64,000 nt of DNA. Source: Allobrachymonas chironomi DSM 19884 (GTDB taxonomy: Bacteria; Pseudomonadota; Gammaproteobacteria; Burkholderiales; Burkholderiaceae_C). A program made the translations under genes and the position numbers. Under the pieces are notes generated by a model. It made no database searches, was not told the origin of the DNA, and was given only the letters and a program-made list of their open reading frames with translations. The DNA lies in assembly GCF_000374625.1 (NCBI RefSeq), contig NZ_KB894767.1, forward strand, positions 124,001 through 188,000. Reading direction: 5' to 3'. Below are positions 37,611-48,003 of this stretch, piece after piece; within the stretch, counting starts at the first letter, position 1; every line of letters starts with the position of its first letter.

Positions 37611-39347
37611 TCAGGCCTGTGCCGGCGTGGCTTCAGGCTCCGGATCGGCAGCCCCGAGGGACGAGGCCGGCAGCAGGGCGGTGGCCTGCTGCAGGGCATC
37701 GTGCAGCTTGCTGGCGTGCCGTACGCCTTGCCGCTGCAGCAGCTGCACGCGCTGCACCATATCCTGCGGCTGGCGCTTGATGCCGCACAGGATCAGCGTG
37801 ATGCCGCGGCTGTGGCAGACCTTGGCCAGGTGCAGCAGCTCGTCGGCCCCCGAGCTGTCGAGGTAGAGCACACCGTCCAGATCCAGCACGATCACGCGGC
37901 GGGGCAGCTGTTTTTCCAGATCCTGGATCAGCTTGACCGCGCCGAAGAACAGTGCACCGTGCAGCTGTCGCACCTGCATGTCACCCGGATCCCAGCGCGG
38001 AATGTCCTGGTACTGGCCGGGCTCGATGGTATCGGCATAGGACAGGCTGGAAATGCGGTAGATGAAGGTCAGACAGGTGGCTACCAGGCCGACCTCGACC
38101 GCTACCGTGAGGTCAAACACCACGGTCAGCAGGAACACCGCCAGCAGCGTGATGCGGTAGGGCATGCGGTAGCTGCGCAGGCGGGAGAATTCGCGCCACT
38201 GGCCGATGTTCCAGGCGGTGAACATCATGATGGCGGCCAGCGTGGGCAGCGGAATATTGGCCGCCAGCGGGGCAGCCACCAGCACGATCAGCGCCAGCGC
38301 CAGTGCATGCACCATGCCGGCAATCGGACTGGTGGCACCGCTGCGGAAGTTGGTATAGGTGCGCGAAATGGTTCCGGCTGCCGGCATGCCGCCAAACAGC
38401 GGCGTGATGAAGTTGGCCGTGCCCTGTGCCATCAGTTCCTGGTTGGGGTTGTGGCGCTCATCCAGCAGGTTGTCGGCCACGCGCGCGCACAGCAGCGATT
38501 CGATGGCGCACAGAATGGTCAGCGTCAGCGCCGGCATGAACAGGAAGCGCGCCGTTTCCCAGTCCATGCTGGGGATGCTGAGACTGGGCAGGTGGGCCGG
38601 AATGCCGCCAAAGCGTGTGCCGATGGTATCGACCGGCAGCTGCAGCAAGGTGGTGGCCAGGCTGCCCACCACCAGGGCGATGATGGTTCCGGGGATGATG
38701 GTCAGTTTGCCGCGGGCGCTGGGCTGGTCCGGCCCGAGCGCCGGCATCAGGCGCTGCCAGCCCAGCAGCACCAGCGATGTCACCAGCGCCAGGCCCAGGG
38801 CGTAGTAGTTGATGGTGTGCAGGTGGTTGCCCAGCGTCGACACGATGCCGAAGAAGTTGCCCGGCATCTTCTCGATGCGCAGACCGAGGAAATCGCGCAA
38901 CTGCGACAGGATGATGAGCGCTGCAATGCCGTTGGTAAAGCCGATGACCACCGCCACCGGGATGAAGCGTACCAGCGTGCCGAGCTTGAACAAGCCCATC
39001 AGGAACAGCATGATGCCGGACATCAGGGTCGCAATCAGCAGGTTGGGAATGCCGTAGCGTTCAACGATGCCGTAGACGATGACGATGAAGGCGCTGGACG
39101 GGCCGCCGATCTGGATGCGGCAACCGCTGAACAGCGCGATCAGGAAACCGGCGATGATGGCAGTGACCAGTCCGGTCCCCGGTGGCAGGCCGCTGGCAAT
39201 GGCAAAGGCCAGGGCGACCGGCAGCGTCATCAGGCCCACGGTGATGCCGGCGGTGGCATCATGCGCCAGGCGCGAGCGGTTGTAGCCCTGCAGCGAGCGC
39301 AGGATGCTGGGCTTGAAGATCAGGATCGAGGTGGGCAGTCGTCGCAT
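37611..39347 (-). CDS. SulP family anion transporter with STAS domain (copy 1)
   Basis: SLC26/SulP transporter of 578 residues. About 10-14 transmembrane segments run from ~28 to ~420 (GITVGLMTLPVALAFAIASG, QIGGPSSAFIVIVYGIVERY, GGMPAAGTISRTYTNFRSGA), followed by a cytoplasmic STAS domain (~455-555) with VLDLDGVLYLDSSGADELL. The family moves sulfate, bicarbonate or other anions; the substrate is unknown. I chose ATG 39347 (MRRLPTSILIFKPS); the open upstream extension is Pro/Arg-rich and overlaps copy 2. It lies 88 bases after a close homologue. Confidence 0.9.
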   Translation of the reverse strand: MRRLPTSILIFKPSILRSLQGYNRSRLAHDATAGITVGLMTLPVALAFAIASGLPPGTGLVTAIIAGFLIALFSGCRIQIGGPSSAFIVIVYGIVERYGIPNLLIATLMSGIMLFLMGLFKLGTLVRFIPVAVVIGFTNGIAALIILSQLRDFLGLRIEKMPGNFFGIVSTLGNHLHTINYYALGLALVTSLVLLGWQRLMPALGPDQPSARGKLTIIPGTIIALVVGSLATTLLQLPVDTIGTRFGGIPAHLPSLSIPSMDWETARFLFMPALTLTILCAIESLLCARVADNLLDERHNPNQELMAQGTANFITPLFGGMPAAGTISRTYTNFRSGATSPIAGMVHALALALIVLVAAPLAANIPLPTLAAIMMFTAWNIGQWREFSRLRSYRMPYRITLLAVFLLTVVFDLTVAVEVGLVATCLTFIYRISSLSYADTIEPGQYQDIPRWDPGDMQVRQLHGALFFGAVKLIQDLEKQLPRRVIVLDLDGVLYLDSSGADELLHLAKVCHSRGITLILCGIKRQPQDMVQRVQLLQRQGVRHASKLHDALQQATALLPASSLGAADPEPEATPAQA

Positions 39348-39435
39348 GCGGCAAGCTATGGGGCCAGCCGGGGCGGGGCTGGTGGTCGGTTCGGGAATCG
39401 CGCGGGAGGCGCGGTGGCGGGGCCTGGGGCGGCGT

Positions 39436-41163
39436 TCAGGCGGCGGGCGGGGCTCCGGCTGGGACAAGGGGCAGCAAAGTCTGGGCACGTGCCAGGGCGC
39501 TGGCGAGATCCGGTTCGTGCAGCACGCCGGGCTGATGGAGCAGGCGCATGCGGCGTACCATGTCCAGCGGCTGTTCGGTGATGCCGCACAGGATCAGGGT
39601 CACGCCGCGCTTGTGGGCGCTGCGGATCAGGTGCAGCAGCTCTTCGGCGCCGGAGGAGTCGAGGTAGATCACGTGCTCCAGATCCAGGATGGCAACCTGG
39701 CGCGGCAGCTGGCGCTCGATGTCTTCCAGCAGCTTGACGGCACCGAAGAACAGCGCGCCGTGCAGGCGCCAGGCCCGCAGCTGCTGCGGGTCCCAGGGGG
39801 TGGAGAGCACGACCGGCGGTGCCGGAGCTGCGTTGGCCGGCGTCACCTGTTCCGAGCGTGACAGGCTGGAAATGCGGTAGATGAAGGTCAGGCAGGCCGC
39901 TACCAGACCGACCTCGACCGCCACCGTCAGGTCGAATACCACGGTGAGGAAGAACACCGCCAGCAGCGTCAGGCGGTAGGGCAGACGGTAATCGCGCAAA
40001 TGGGCGAATTCGCGCCATTCGCCCATGTTCCAGGCCACGAACATGAGTACTGCAGCCAGCGTGGGCAGCGGCACCAGCGCCGCCAGCGGTGCGGCCACCA
40101 GCACGATCAGCAGCAGGACCAGCGCATGCACCATGCCGGCAACCGGGCTGCTGGCGCCGCTCTTGATGTTGGTGACAGTACGGGCAATCGTGCCTGTGGC
40201 CGGCATGCCGCCAAAGAAGGGGGTGATGAAGTTGGCCGTGCCCTGCGCCATCAGCTCCTGGTTGGGGTCGTGGCGCTCATCGGTCATGCCGTCGGCCACG
40301 CGCGCGCACAACAGTGATTCAATGGCGCCCAGAATGGCCAGCGTCAGTGCCGGAATGAACAGGAAGCGCGCCGTGTCCCAGTCGATGGCGGGTAGCACGA
40401 AGGCCGGCAGTTCGGCAGGAATGCCGCCAAAGCGGCCGCCAATGGTCTCGACCGGCAGCTGCAGTGTGGTGACGATCACGCTGCCCAGGATTAGCGCCAC
40501 GATGGAGCCGGGGATGATGGTGAGCTTGCCGTTCAGCACCTGCTTGCTGGGCCCGAGCGCCGGCAGGAGTTTCTGCCACACGATGATGACCAGCAGCGAG
40601 CCGACCGATAGCGCCAGCGCGTAGGGGTTGAAGGTGTGCAGGTGGGCCCAGAGTGTGGATAGCACACCGAAGAAATCGGCTGGCATCTTGGGAATATCCA
40701 GGCCGAGGACATCCTTGAGCTGCGACAGGCCGATCAGCACCGCAATGCCGTTGGTGAAACCGATAACGACCGCCACCGGAATGAAGCGTACCAGCGTCCC
40801 CATGCGGAACAGACCCATCAGGAACAGCAGCACGCCCGACATGGCGGTGGCAATGATCAGGCTGGGCACACCATAGCGTTCGACGATGCCATAGACGATG
40901 ACGATGAAGGCCCCGGCCGGGCCGCCGATCTGTACCTTGCTGCCGCCAAACAGGGCCACCAGAAAACCGGCAATGATGGCGGTGAAGATGCCGGTTTGCG
41001 GCGTCAGTCCGCTGGCAATGGCAAACGCCATGGCCAGCGGCAGGGCCACCACGCCCACGGTGATGCCGGCGGTAACGTCCTTGATGAATCGCTCCCGGTT
41101 ATAGCCGCGCATCGCTTGCAGGATGCTGGGCTTGAACATGAGGATGGATTCGGGCAGCTGCAT
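39436..41163 (-). CDS. SulP family anion transporter with STAS domain (copy 2)
   Basis: SulP transporter of 575 residues, closely similar to the next gene over its whole length (shared segments include LVRFIPVAVVIGFTNGIA and VFDLTVAVEVGLVA). STAS domain at ~460-560 with ILDLEHVIYLDSSGAEELL. It lacks the aspartate of the other copy in the strand before the STAS serine and differs most at its C-terminus. It follows metG by 38 bases on the same strand, so metG and both transporters may form one transcript. Confidence 0.9.
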   Translation of the reverse strand: MQLPESILMFKPSILQAMRGYNRERFIKDVTAGITVGVVALPLAMAFAIASGLTPQTGIFTAIIAGFLVALFGGSKVQIGGPAGAFIVIVYGIVERYGVPSLIIATAMSGVLLFLMGLFRMGTLVRFIPVAVVIGFTNGIAVLIGLSQLKDVLGLDIPKMPADFFGVLSTLWAHLHTFNPYALALSVGSLLVIIVWQKLLPALGPSKQVLNGKLTIIPGSIVALILGSVIVTTLQLPVETIGGRFGGIPAELPAFVLPAIDWDTARFLFIPALTLAILGAIESLLCARVADGMTDERHDPNQELMAQGTANFITPFFGGMPATGTIARTVTNIKSGASSPVAGMVHALVLLLIVLVAAPLAALVPLPTLAAVLMFVAWNMGEWREFAHLRDYRLPYRLTLLAVFFLTVVFDLTVAVEVGLVAACLTFIYRISSLSRSEQVTPANAAPAPPVVLSTPWDPQQLRAWRLHGALFFGAVKLLEDIERQLPRQVAILDLEHVIYLDSSGAEELLHLIRSAHKRGVTLILCGITEQPLDMVRRMRLLHQPGVLHEPDLASALARAQTLLPLVPAGAPPAA

Positions 41164-41201
41164 GTCGGGCCTCCGGAAACGGGCTGCGGATGGCTAGCTG
41201 G

Positions 41202-43340
41202 TCAATGGATGCGCATGCCCGGTTGTGCGCCGGGGAAGGGCTCCAGCACGTAGATGCCGGGGTGCGCGGCCTCATCAGCGTGGCTGGCGGCCAGCACCAT
41301 GCCTTCGCTGAGACCGAACTTCATCTTGCGCGGTGCCAGGTTGGCGACCAGCACGGTGAGCTTGCCCACCAGCTGCTCGGGCTGGTACATGCTGGCGATG
41401 CCGCTGAACACGTTGCGTGTCTTTGGCTGGCCGGCCTCGTCCTTCTCGCCGGCATCGAGCGTGAGCTGCAGCAGCTTGGTCGAGCCTTCCACCGGCTGGC
41501 AGTCCAGGATCTTCGCGATGCGCAGATCCACCTTGGCAAAGTCCTCGATGCCGATCACCGGGGCGACCGGTTCGCCGCCGGGCGCGTTGGGGTCGACGAC
41601 CGGTGCAGCCGCCTTTTTGGCTGCCTTTTTCTCGGGGGCCTTGGCCGGAGCGGCATCTGCGGGCGGCTCGAACAGGGCGTCGAGCTGCTTGGCGTCGACG
41701 CGCTGCATCAGATGCCTGAATTCGTCCATCTGGTGGCCTTCGCCCAGGGCGCGGGCGGCATCGGCAAAGTTCTCCGGCGGCAGGATCAGCAGGTGGGCGA
41801 CTTGCGCGGCCAGCTGCGGCAGGATCGGCTTGAGGTAGATGGTGAGCACGCGGAAGGCTTCGATGCACAGTGTGCAGACCTGGTGCAGGCGTTGCTCCTG
41901 GCCTTCCTGCTTGGCCAGTTCCCAGGGCTTGTGCTGGTCGACATAGACGTTGACCTTGTCGGCCAGCGCCATGATGTCGCGCACGGCACGGGCGTAATCG
42001 CGCGCTTCGTACAGCGCGGCAATGCTGTCACCGGCCTGCTGCAACTCGGCCAGCAGGGCGCTGCCCTGGTCGTCCAGGCTACCCAGTTTGCCGGCAAAGC
42101 GCTTGTTCAGGAAGCCGGCCGAGCGCGAGGCGATGTTGACGAACTTGCCGATCAGGTCGGCGTTGACGCGGGCCATGAAGTCGTCGGCATTGAAGTCGAT
42201 GTCCTCGTTGCGGCCGTTGAGTTTGGCCGCCAGGTAGTAGCGCAGCCACTCGGGGTTCATCTTCAGGCTCAGGTACTTGAGTGGGTCCAGGCCGGTGCCG
42301 CGGCTCTTGCTCATTTTTTCGCCGTTGTTCACGGTCAGGAAGCCGTGCACGAAAATGGCATCGGGCGTCTTGCGGCCGCTGAAGTGCAGCATGGCCGGCC
42401 AGAACAGGGTGTGGAAGGTGATGATGTCCTTGCCGATGAAGTGGTACTGCTCCAGATCCGGGTCGTTGACGTAGCCTTCGTAATCGACGCCCTGCAAGCT
42501 CAGCAGGTTCTTCAGGCTGGCCAGGTAACCGACCGGGGCGTCCAGCCAGACGTAGAAGTACTTGCCCGGCGCATCGGGAATCTCGATGCCGAAATAGGGC
42601 GCATCGCGCGAGATGTCCCAGTCGCCCAGCTGGGCCTTGCCGGATTCGTCCGGCTGGAACCATTCGCGGATCTTGTTCAGCACCTCGGGCTGCACGTGGG
42701 GCACGCCATGGCGGTTGCGGCTGGCCGTCCACTCCTGCAGGAAGGCGATCGCGCGCGGATCGGACAGGGTAAAGAAGAAGTGCTCGCTCTGGCGCAGCTC
42801 GGGTCTGGCACCGGACAGCGCGGAGTAGGGTTCGATCAGCTCGGTCGGGCTGTAGACGGCGCCGCAGACCTCGCAGTTGTCGCCGTACTGATCCTTGGCG
42901 TGGCACTTGGGGCATTCGCCCTTGATGAAGCGGTCGGGCAGGAACATGCCCTTGTCGGGATCGTAGAACTGCTCGATGGTGCGCGATTCGATCAGGCCGG
43001 ACTGCTTCAGGTCACGGTAGATGGATTGCGCCAGTTCGGTGTTTTCCGGGCTGTCGGTGCTGTACCAGTGGTCGTGGCTGATGTGGAAGCCATCCAGGTA
43101 CTGCTTGCGGCCAGCGGCGATATCGGCCACGAACTGCTGCGGCGTCTTGCCGGCCTTTTCGGCGGCGATCATGATGGGCGCGCCGTGGGCATCGTCGGCA
43201 CCGACAAAGCGGACATCGTGGCCCTGCATGCGCTGGAAACGCACCCAGATATCGGCCTGGATGTACTCCATGATGTGACCGATGTGGAAAGTGCCATTGG
43301 CATAGGGCAGGGCGGTGGTGACAAACAGTTTGCGCGACAT
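41202..43340 (-). CDS. metG: Methionyl-tRNA synthetase
   Basis: Class I synthetase charging both tRNA-Met types. The 712 residues contain the HIGH motif [16 protein letters not shown], a four-cysteine zinc knuckle (CPKC and CEVC near residues 145-160), the KMSKS motif [14 protein letters not shown] and a C-terminal tRNA-binding (Trbp111-like) domain (~605-712) after an Ala/Lys-rich linker. Divergent from apbC, a conserved neighbour pair in betaproteobacteria. Confidence 0.97.
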   Translation of the reverse strand: MSRKLFVTTALPYANGTFHIGHIMEYIQADIWVRFQRMQGHDVRFVGADDAHGAPIMIAAEKAGKTPQQFVADIAAGRKQYLDGFHISHDHWYSTDSPENTELAQSIYRDLKQSGLIESRTIEQFYDPDKGMFLPDRFIKGECPKCHAKDQYGDNCEVCGAVYSPTELIEPYSALSGARPELRQSEHFFFTLSDPRAIAFLQEWTASRNRHGVPHVQPEVLNKIREWFQPDESGKAQLGDWDISRDAPYFGIEIPDAPGKYFYVWLDAPVGYLASLKNLLSLQGVDYEGYVNDPDLEQYHFIGKDIITFHTLFWPAMLHFSGRKTPDAIFVHGFLTVNNGEKMSKSRGTGLDPLKYLSLKMNPEWLRYYLAAKLNGRNEDIDFNADDFMARVNADLIGKFVNIASRSAGFLNKRFAGKLGSLDDQGSALLAELQQAGDSIAALYEARDYARAVRDIMALADKVNVYVDQHKPWELAKQEGQEQRLHQVCTLCIEAFRVLTIYLKPILPQLAAQVAHLLILPPENFADAARALGEGHQMDEFRHLMQRVDAKQLDALFEPPADAAPAKAPEKKAAKKAAAPVVDPNAPGGEPVAPVIGIEDFAKVDLRIAKILDCQPVEGSTKLLQLTLDAGEKDEAGQPKTRNVFSGIASMYQPEQLVGKLTVLVANLAPRKMKFGLSEGMVLAASHADEAAHPGIYVLEPFPGAQPGMRIH

Positions 43341-43517
43341 GGGACGGGAAAATCGGGTAATGACAAGACTTGCCGGCAGTGCGGGACTGCAGCAGAAAGC
43401 ATCATTCTACTGGCGGCTGTCATTCCGGTGCAGCGACAAGACCGTGCCCGACAACGGACACTCGCCATTCGCTACACTTGCCGGCATTCCTGACATCACA
43501 TGCAAGAGGTATTTCCG

Positions 43518-44615
43518 ATGACGATTCCTGCTTCCCTGCTGCAGGCCCTGGCCGGCGTGACCGATGAACTGGGCCAGCCGCTGGCAACCGAGAAGACGAT
43601 CAAGAACCTGGTCTGGACCAGCGGCTCGCTGAGCTTCACACTGGAAATGGGCTATCCGGCGGCCAGCCAGCACGAGCGTATCCGCGCCGAGCTGCAGCAG
43701 GCCGCTGCCGCGCTGCCCGATGTGCGCACGGTGCAGGTCGACATCGGCACGCGCGTGATCGCCCATGTGGTGCAGTCCGGCCTGCAGCTGATCAAGGGCG
43801 TGAAGAACGTGGTGGCGGTGGCTTCCGGCAAGGGGGGCGTGGGCAAGAGCACGACGGCATCCAACCTGGCGCTGGCGCTGGCCGCCGAAGGCGCACGCGT
43901 CGGCCTGCTCGATGCCGACATCTACGGCCCGAGCGTACCGACCATGATGGGCGTCCACGGCCGCCCGCAATCGCTGGACAACAAGAGCATGGAGCCGCTG
44001 GAATCGCATGGCGTGCGCCTGATGTCGATCGGCTTTCTGGTGGGCGAAGACCAGGCCATGGTCTGGCGCGGCCCGATGGCCTCGCAGGCGCTGGACCAGC
44101 TGCTGTACCAGACCAACTGGGGCCGCCCGGACGACGAGCTGGACTACCTGGTGGTGGACATGCCACCCGGCACTGGCGATATCCAGCTGTCTCTGAGCCA
44201 GCGCGTGCCGGTGACCGGTGCCGTGATGGTGACGACGCCGCAGGACATCGCGCTGATCGACGTGAAGAAGGGCATCGACATGTTCCAGAAGGTCGGCGTG
44301 CCGATTCTGGGCGTGGTGGAAAACATGGCCATGCACGTGTGCAGCCAGTGCGGTCATGCCGAACACATCTTTGGCCACGAAGGCGGCAAGCGCCTGGCCG
44401 AACAGCAGGGCATGCGCTACCTGGGCGGGCTGCCGCTGGCTATGCATATCCGTGAACAGGCGGACAGTGGCAACCCGACCGTGGTGTCGGCACCGGACAG
44501 CGAGGCGGCCGGCATTTACCGCCACATTGCGCGTCAGGTGAGCTGTCTGGTAGCCGGTCGCGGCAAGGATTACAGCCACAAGTTCCCCACCATCAAGGTG
44601 TCGCACAACAGCTGA
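43518..44615 (+). CDS. apbC: Iron-sulfur cluster carrier protein ApbC/Mrp
   Basis: P-loop ATPase of 365 residues that assembles and transfers Fe-S clusters. An N-terminal MIP18-like domain (~8-85) is followed by the deviant Walker A ASGKGGVGKSTT (~104-112), DADIYGPSVPTM, PPGTGDIQLSL and the cluster-binding CSQC pair (MHVCSQCGHAEH). No DUF971 domain is fused (compare the DUF971 gene at 15105). ATG 43518 has AAGAGG eight bases upstream; ATG 43500 is less likely. Divergent from metG. Confidence 0.96.
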   Translation: MTIPASLLQALAGVTDELGQPLATEKTIKNLVWTSGSLSFTLEMGYPAASQHERIRAELQQAAAALPDVRTVQVDIGTRVIAHVVQSGLQLIKGVKNVVAVASGKGGVGKSTTASNLALALAAEGARVGLLDADIYGPSVPTMMGVHGRPQSLDNKSMEPLESHGVRLMSIGFLVGEDQAMVWRGPMASQALDQLLYQTNWGRPDDELDYLVVDMPPGTGDIQLSLSQRVPVTGAVMVTTPQDIALIDVKKGIDMFQKVGVPILGVVENMAMHVCSQCGHAEHIFGHEGGKRLAEQQGMRYLGGLPLAMHIREQADSGNPTVVSAPDSEAAGIYRHIARQVSCLVAGRGKDYSHKFPTIKVSHNS

Positions 44616-44694
44616 TGCGGGACAGCCGCGTGCGCTGCGGGCTTTGCCACCGGACGTGGCACAAAAGGTTGGCAAAAGCTAGAATGTCGGGTTC

Positions 44695-45621
44695 ATGTCT
44701 GCCATATCCATCCAATCCCTGACCAAGACTTATCCGCGCCGCGGCAATGCGCCCGCAGTGCATGCGCTCGATAACGTCAGTTTCGATATCCAGCACGGCG
44801 AATTCTTCGGCCTGCTGGGTCCCAACGGCGCGGGCAAAACCACGCTGATTTCCATCCTGGCCGGGCTGGCGCATGCCAGCAAGGGTACCATCCGGGTGCA
44901 CGGCCACGATGTGCGCACCGACTACATCCAGGCACGCCGTCACCTGGGCATCGTGCCGCAGGAACTGGTATTCGACCCGTTTTTCACGGTGCGCGAAGCC
45001 CTGCGTTTCCAGTCCGGTTATTTCGGCATGCGTGACAACGATGCCTGGATCGATGAATTGCTGCATAGCCTGGGGCTGGCAGACAAGGCCGCATCCAATA
45101 TGCGCCAGCTCTCGGGCGGCATGAAGCGCCGTGTGCTGGTGGCGCAGGCGCTGGTGCACAAGCCGCCGGTGATCGTGCTGGACGAGCCTACCGCGGGGGT
45201 GGACGTCGAACTGCGCCAGACCTTGTGGAAATTCGTTTCCGAACTGAACCGCCTGGGTCATACCGTGCTGCTGACCACCCACTATCTGGAAGAAGCCGAG
45301 GCGCTCTGCCACCGCATTGCCATGCTGAAGCAGGGCAAGCTGCTGGCGCTGGAAAAGACCAGCACGCTGCTGGCCGGTGCCAGTGCCAGCGTGCTGCACT
45401 TCAAGACCGACAATCCGCTGCCGCCAGCGCTGGCCGCCAGGGCGCGCGTGACCGGGCGCATGGTCGAGCTGCCGGCGCAGACCCCGGACGAGATCGAGCA
45501 CTATCTGGGCAGCCTGCGTACTGCCGGTGTGCGCGTGGAAGACATCGAGATCCGCAAGGCGGATCTGGAAGACGTGTTCATCACCCTGATGCAGGGCAAG
45601 GGCGCGGAGGTGCGCACATGA
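44695..45621 (+). CDS. ABC transporter ATP-binding protein
   Basis: ABC ATPase of 308 residues of the YadG/CcmA-like multidrug or exporter type. Walker A GPNGAGKTT (42-50), signature LSGGMKRRVLVAQALVH and Walker B VIVLDEPTAGVDVEL are intact, followed by TTHYLEEAE and a C-terminal extension. It overlaps the permease start by four bases, so the two are made together. Substrate unknown. In Burkholderia and relatives this pair regularly precedes ibaG-murA. Confidence 0.93.
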   Translation: MSAISIQSLTKTYPRRGNAPAVHALDNVSFDIQHGEFFGLLGPNGAGKTTLISILAGLAHASKGTIRVHGHDVRTDYIQARRHLGIVPQELVFDPFFTVREALRFQSGYFGMRDNDAWIDELLHSLGLADKAASNMRQLSGGMKRRVLVAQALVHKPPVIVLDEPTAGVDVELRQTLWKFVSELNRLGHTVLLTTHYLEEAEALCHRIAMLKQGKLLALEKTSTLLAGASASVLHFKTDNPLPPALAARARVTGRMVELPAQTPDEIEHYLGSLRTAGVRVEDIEIRKADLEDVFITLMQGKGAEVRT

Positions 45622-46433
45622 ACAACGATCAGATCCGCCAGGGCGGTTTTGCCGGCCTGCAGGCCTTGCAGGCCCCGAATGACGGCTGGAAGATGCTGCT
45701 CTACAAGGAAGTGCTGCGCTTCTGGCGCGTCGGCGTCCAGACAATTGCGGCCCCCGTGCTGACGGCCGTGCTCTACCTGATGATCTTCGGCCATGTGCTG
45801 TCCGATCGCGTGCAGGTCTATCCGGGCGTGAGCTATGTGGCCTTTCTGGTGCCCGGCCTGGTCATGATGAGCATGTTGCAGAACGCCTTCGCCAACAGTG
45901 CTTCCAGCCTGGTGCAGAGCAAGATCATGGGCAATCTGGTGTTCATCCTGATGACGCCGATGCATGCCTGGCACTGGTTCATCGCCTACGTGGGTGCAGC
46001 GCTGGTGCGTGGCCTGCTGGTGGGGCTGGGCGTGTATCTGGTGACGCTGTTCTATGCGCCGGCGCAGGCCGCCTCGATCACCTGGATCCTGGCCTTTGCC
46101 GTGCTGGGCAGCGGCCTGATGGGCGCGCTGGGCCTGCTGGCCGGGCTGTGGGCCGACAAGTTCGACCAGATGGCCGTGTTCCAGAACTTCATCGTGATGC
46201 CGATGACCTTCCTGGCCGGCGTTTTCTATTCGATCCACTCGCTGCCGCCTTTCTGGCAGTTCCTGAGCCATCTGAATCCGTTCTTCTACATGATTGACGG
46301 TTTCCGTTTTGGCTTTTTTGGCGTCAGCGACGTCTCTCCCTGGCTGAGCCTGGGCATTGCCGGCGTTGCCATGCTGCTGGTATCGCTCCTGTGCCTGTAT
46401 CTGCTCAGGACGGGATACAAGCTGCGCACCTGA
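45618..46433 (+). CDS. ABC-2 type transporter permease
   Basis: Membrane partner of the preceding ATPase, 271 residues with six hydrophobic helices (~45-68, 80-98, 120-145, 155-175, 195-215, 238-258) and the ABC-2 signature region MPMTFLAGVFYSIHSLPPFWQ. The N-terminus (MNNDQIRQGGFAGLQAL) is cytoplasmic. The start codon lies inside the ATPase stop (ATGA). Exports an unknown substrate. Confidence 0.92.
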   Translation: MNNDQIRQGGFAGLQALQAPNDGWKMLLYKEVLRFWRVGVQTIAAPVLTAVLYLMIFGHVLSDRVQVYPGVSYVAFLVPGLVMMSMLQNAFANSASSLVQSKIMGNLVFILMTPMHAWHWFIAYVGAALVRGLLVGLGVYLVTLFYAPAQAASITWILAFAVLGSGLMGALGLLAGLWADKFDQMAVFQNFIVMPMTFLAGVFYSIHSLPPFWQFLSHLNPFFYMIDGFRFGFFGVSDVSPWLSLGIAGVAMLLVSLLCLYLLRTGYKLRT

Positions 46434-46446
46434 TATCCTAGACACC

Positions 46447-46692
46447 ATGACTGCTGACGAACTGCGTTCCCTTCTTGCCGCCGGCCTGCCGTGTGACCAC
46501 CTCGAAGTCGAGGGTGATGGTCGCCACTGGTTTGCCGTGATCGTATCTCCCGCTTTCGAGGGCAAGCGCGCCATTGCGCGTCACCAGCTGGTGTATGCCG
46601 CGCTGGGCCAGCGCATCCAGACCGACGAGGTCCATGCGCTGTCCATGAAGACGCATACCCCGGCAGAGTGGGCGCAGCTGTCTGCGGCCTGA
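46447..46692 (+). CDS. ibaG: BolA-like protein IbaG
   Basis: BolA-family protein of 81 residues with the characteristic HWFAVIVSPAFEGKRAIARHQLVY core and late conserved IQTDEVHALSMKTHTPAEW. It precedes murA, the classical IbaG position; the family binds monothiol glutaredoxins and Fe-S clusters and links to acid stress and envelope maintenance. It begins 13 bases after the permease gene. ATG 46447 is the family start. Confidence 0.94.
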   Translation: MTADELRSLLAAGLPCDHLEVEGDGRHWFAVIVSPAFEGKRAIARHQLVYAALGQRIQTDEVHALSMKTHTPAEWAQLSAA

Positions 46693-46719
46693 TTCCCTTT
46701 TCCTCTACAGAATCCTCAC

Positions 46720-48003
46720 ATGGACAAACTCCTGATCCGTGGCGGCAAGCCCCTCAACGGGACCATTGCCATCTCCGGTGCCAAGAATGCGGCACTGCCC
46801 GAAATGTGTGCCACGCTGCTGACCAGCGAACCGGTGCGCCTGTACAACGTGCCGCGCCTGCGTGACGTGGCCACCATGCGCCGCCTGCTGGAAAACATGG
46901 GCGTCCAGATCCAGACCCATGGCGAACGCGGCGGCATGAGCTTCCAGTCGATGGAACCGGTCAATTCCGAAGCCCCGTACGAGTTGGTCAAGACCATGCG
47001 CGCCTCGGTGCTGGCACTGGGCCCGCTGCTGGCGCGTACCGGTCGTGCACGTGTATCGTTGCCCGGCGGCTGCGCGATTGGTGCGCGCCCGGTAGAACAG
47101 CACATCAAGGGCCTGCAGGCCATGGGTGCCGAGATCCGCGTCGAGCATGGCTATATCGAAGCCAGCCTGCCCGCCGGCCGGACGCGCCTCAAGGGTGCGA
47201 GCATTACCACCGACATGATTACCGTCACCGGTACCGAGAACTTCCTGATGGCGGCCACGCTGGCAGAAGGGACCACGGTGCTGGAAAACGCTGCGCAGGA
47301 GCCGGAAATCCCCGACCTGGCCGAGATGCTGATCAAGATGGGTGCAAAGATTTCGGGTCACGGCACCAGCCGCATCGTGATCGAGGGCGTCGAGAAGCTG
47401 CACGGTTGCGAGCACGCCGTGGTGGCCGACCGCATCGAATGCGGCACTTTCCTGTGCGCCGTGGCCGCCACCGGTGGCGATGTGCTGCTGGAGCATGGTC
47501 GTCCCGAGCATCTGGATGTGGTGATCGACAAGCTGTGCGAGGCCGGCGTCGACATCGTGCGTGAAGGCGATGGCATCCGCGTGCGCGCGGCCGGCCCGGC
47601 CTGGCAACACCTGAAGGCGCAAAGCTTCCGCACCACCGAATATCCCGGCTTTCCGACCGACATGCAGGCGCAGTTCATGGCGCTGAATGCCGTGAGTCAG
47701 GGCAGCAGCCTGGTGACCGAGACCATTTTCGAGAACCGCTTCATGCACGTGAGCGAGCTGTCGCGCCTGGGTGCCAACATCACCATCGATGGCAAGAATG
47801 CCATGGTCGAAGGCGTGGAGCGCCTGTCCGGTGCCACCGTGATGGCGACCGACCTGCGCGCCTCGGCCGGCCTGGTGATCGCCGGCCTGGTGGCCGAGGG
47901 TGAAACCACCGTGGATCGCATCTACCACCTGGACCGTGGCTACGACCAGATGGAAGTGAAGCTGCGCACCCTGGGAGCCGATATCGAACGGGTGGCCGGA
48001 TGA
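46720..48003 (+). CDS. murA: UDP-N-acetylglucosamine 1-carboxyvinyltransferase
   Basis: First committed step of peptidoglycan synthesis: enolpyruvyl transfer to UDP-GlcNAc. The 427 residues start [20 protein letters not shown] with KNAALP; the active-site cysteine is C118 in [11 protein letters not shown] (the fosfomycin target in sensitive enzymes). RAS-type signature [20 protein letters not shown] is present near the C-terminus. Its stop overlaps the hisG start by four bases. Confidence 0.97.
   Translation: MDKLLIRGGKPLNGTIAISGAKNAALPEMCATLLTSEPVRLYNVPRLRDVATMRRLLENMGVQIQTHGERGGMSFQSMEPVNSEAPYELVKTMRASVLALGPLLARTGRARVSLPGGCAIGARPVEQHIKGLQAMGAEIRVEHGYIEASLPAGRTRLKGASITTDMITVTGTENFLMAATLAEGTTVLENAAQEPEIPDLAEMLIKMGAKISGHGTSRIVIEGVEKLHGCEHAVVADRIECGTFLCAVAATGGDVLLEHGRPEHLDVVIDKLCEAGVDIVREGDGIRVRAAGPAWQHLKAQSFRTTEYPGFPTDMQAQFMALNAVSQGSSLVTETIFENRFMHVSELSRLGANITIDGKNAMVEGVERLSGATVMATDLRASAGLVIAGLVAEGETTVDRIYHLDRGYDQMEVKLRTLGADIERVAG

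Noticed and set aside
41190-43493. A 767-codon open frame on the plus strand opposite metG
   Set aside because: No domains, and it mirrors the conserved metG codon pattern. Long antisense frames of this kind also lie opposite petB, ubiB/the symporter, copy 1 of SulP and hisD.
44657-44674. A sigma-54-like site (TGGCAC and TTGGCA) before the ABC ATPase gene
   Set aside because: The distance between the two conserved dinucleotides is two bases too long and the -12 part lacks TTGC.
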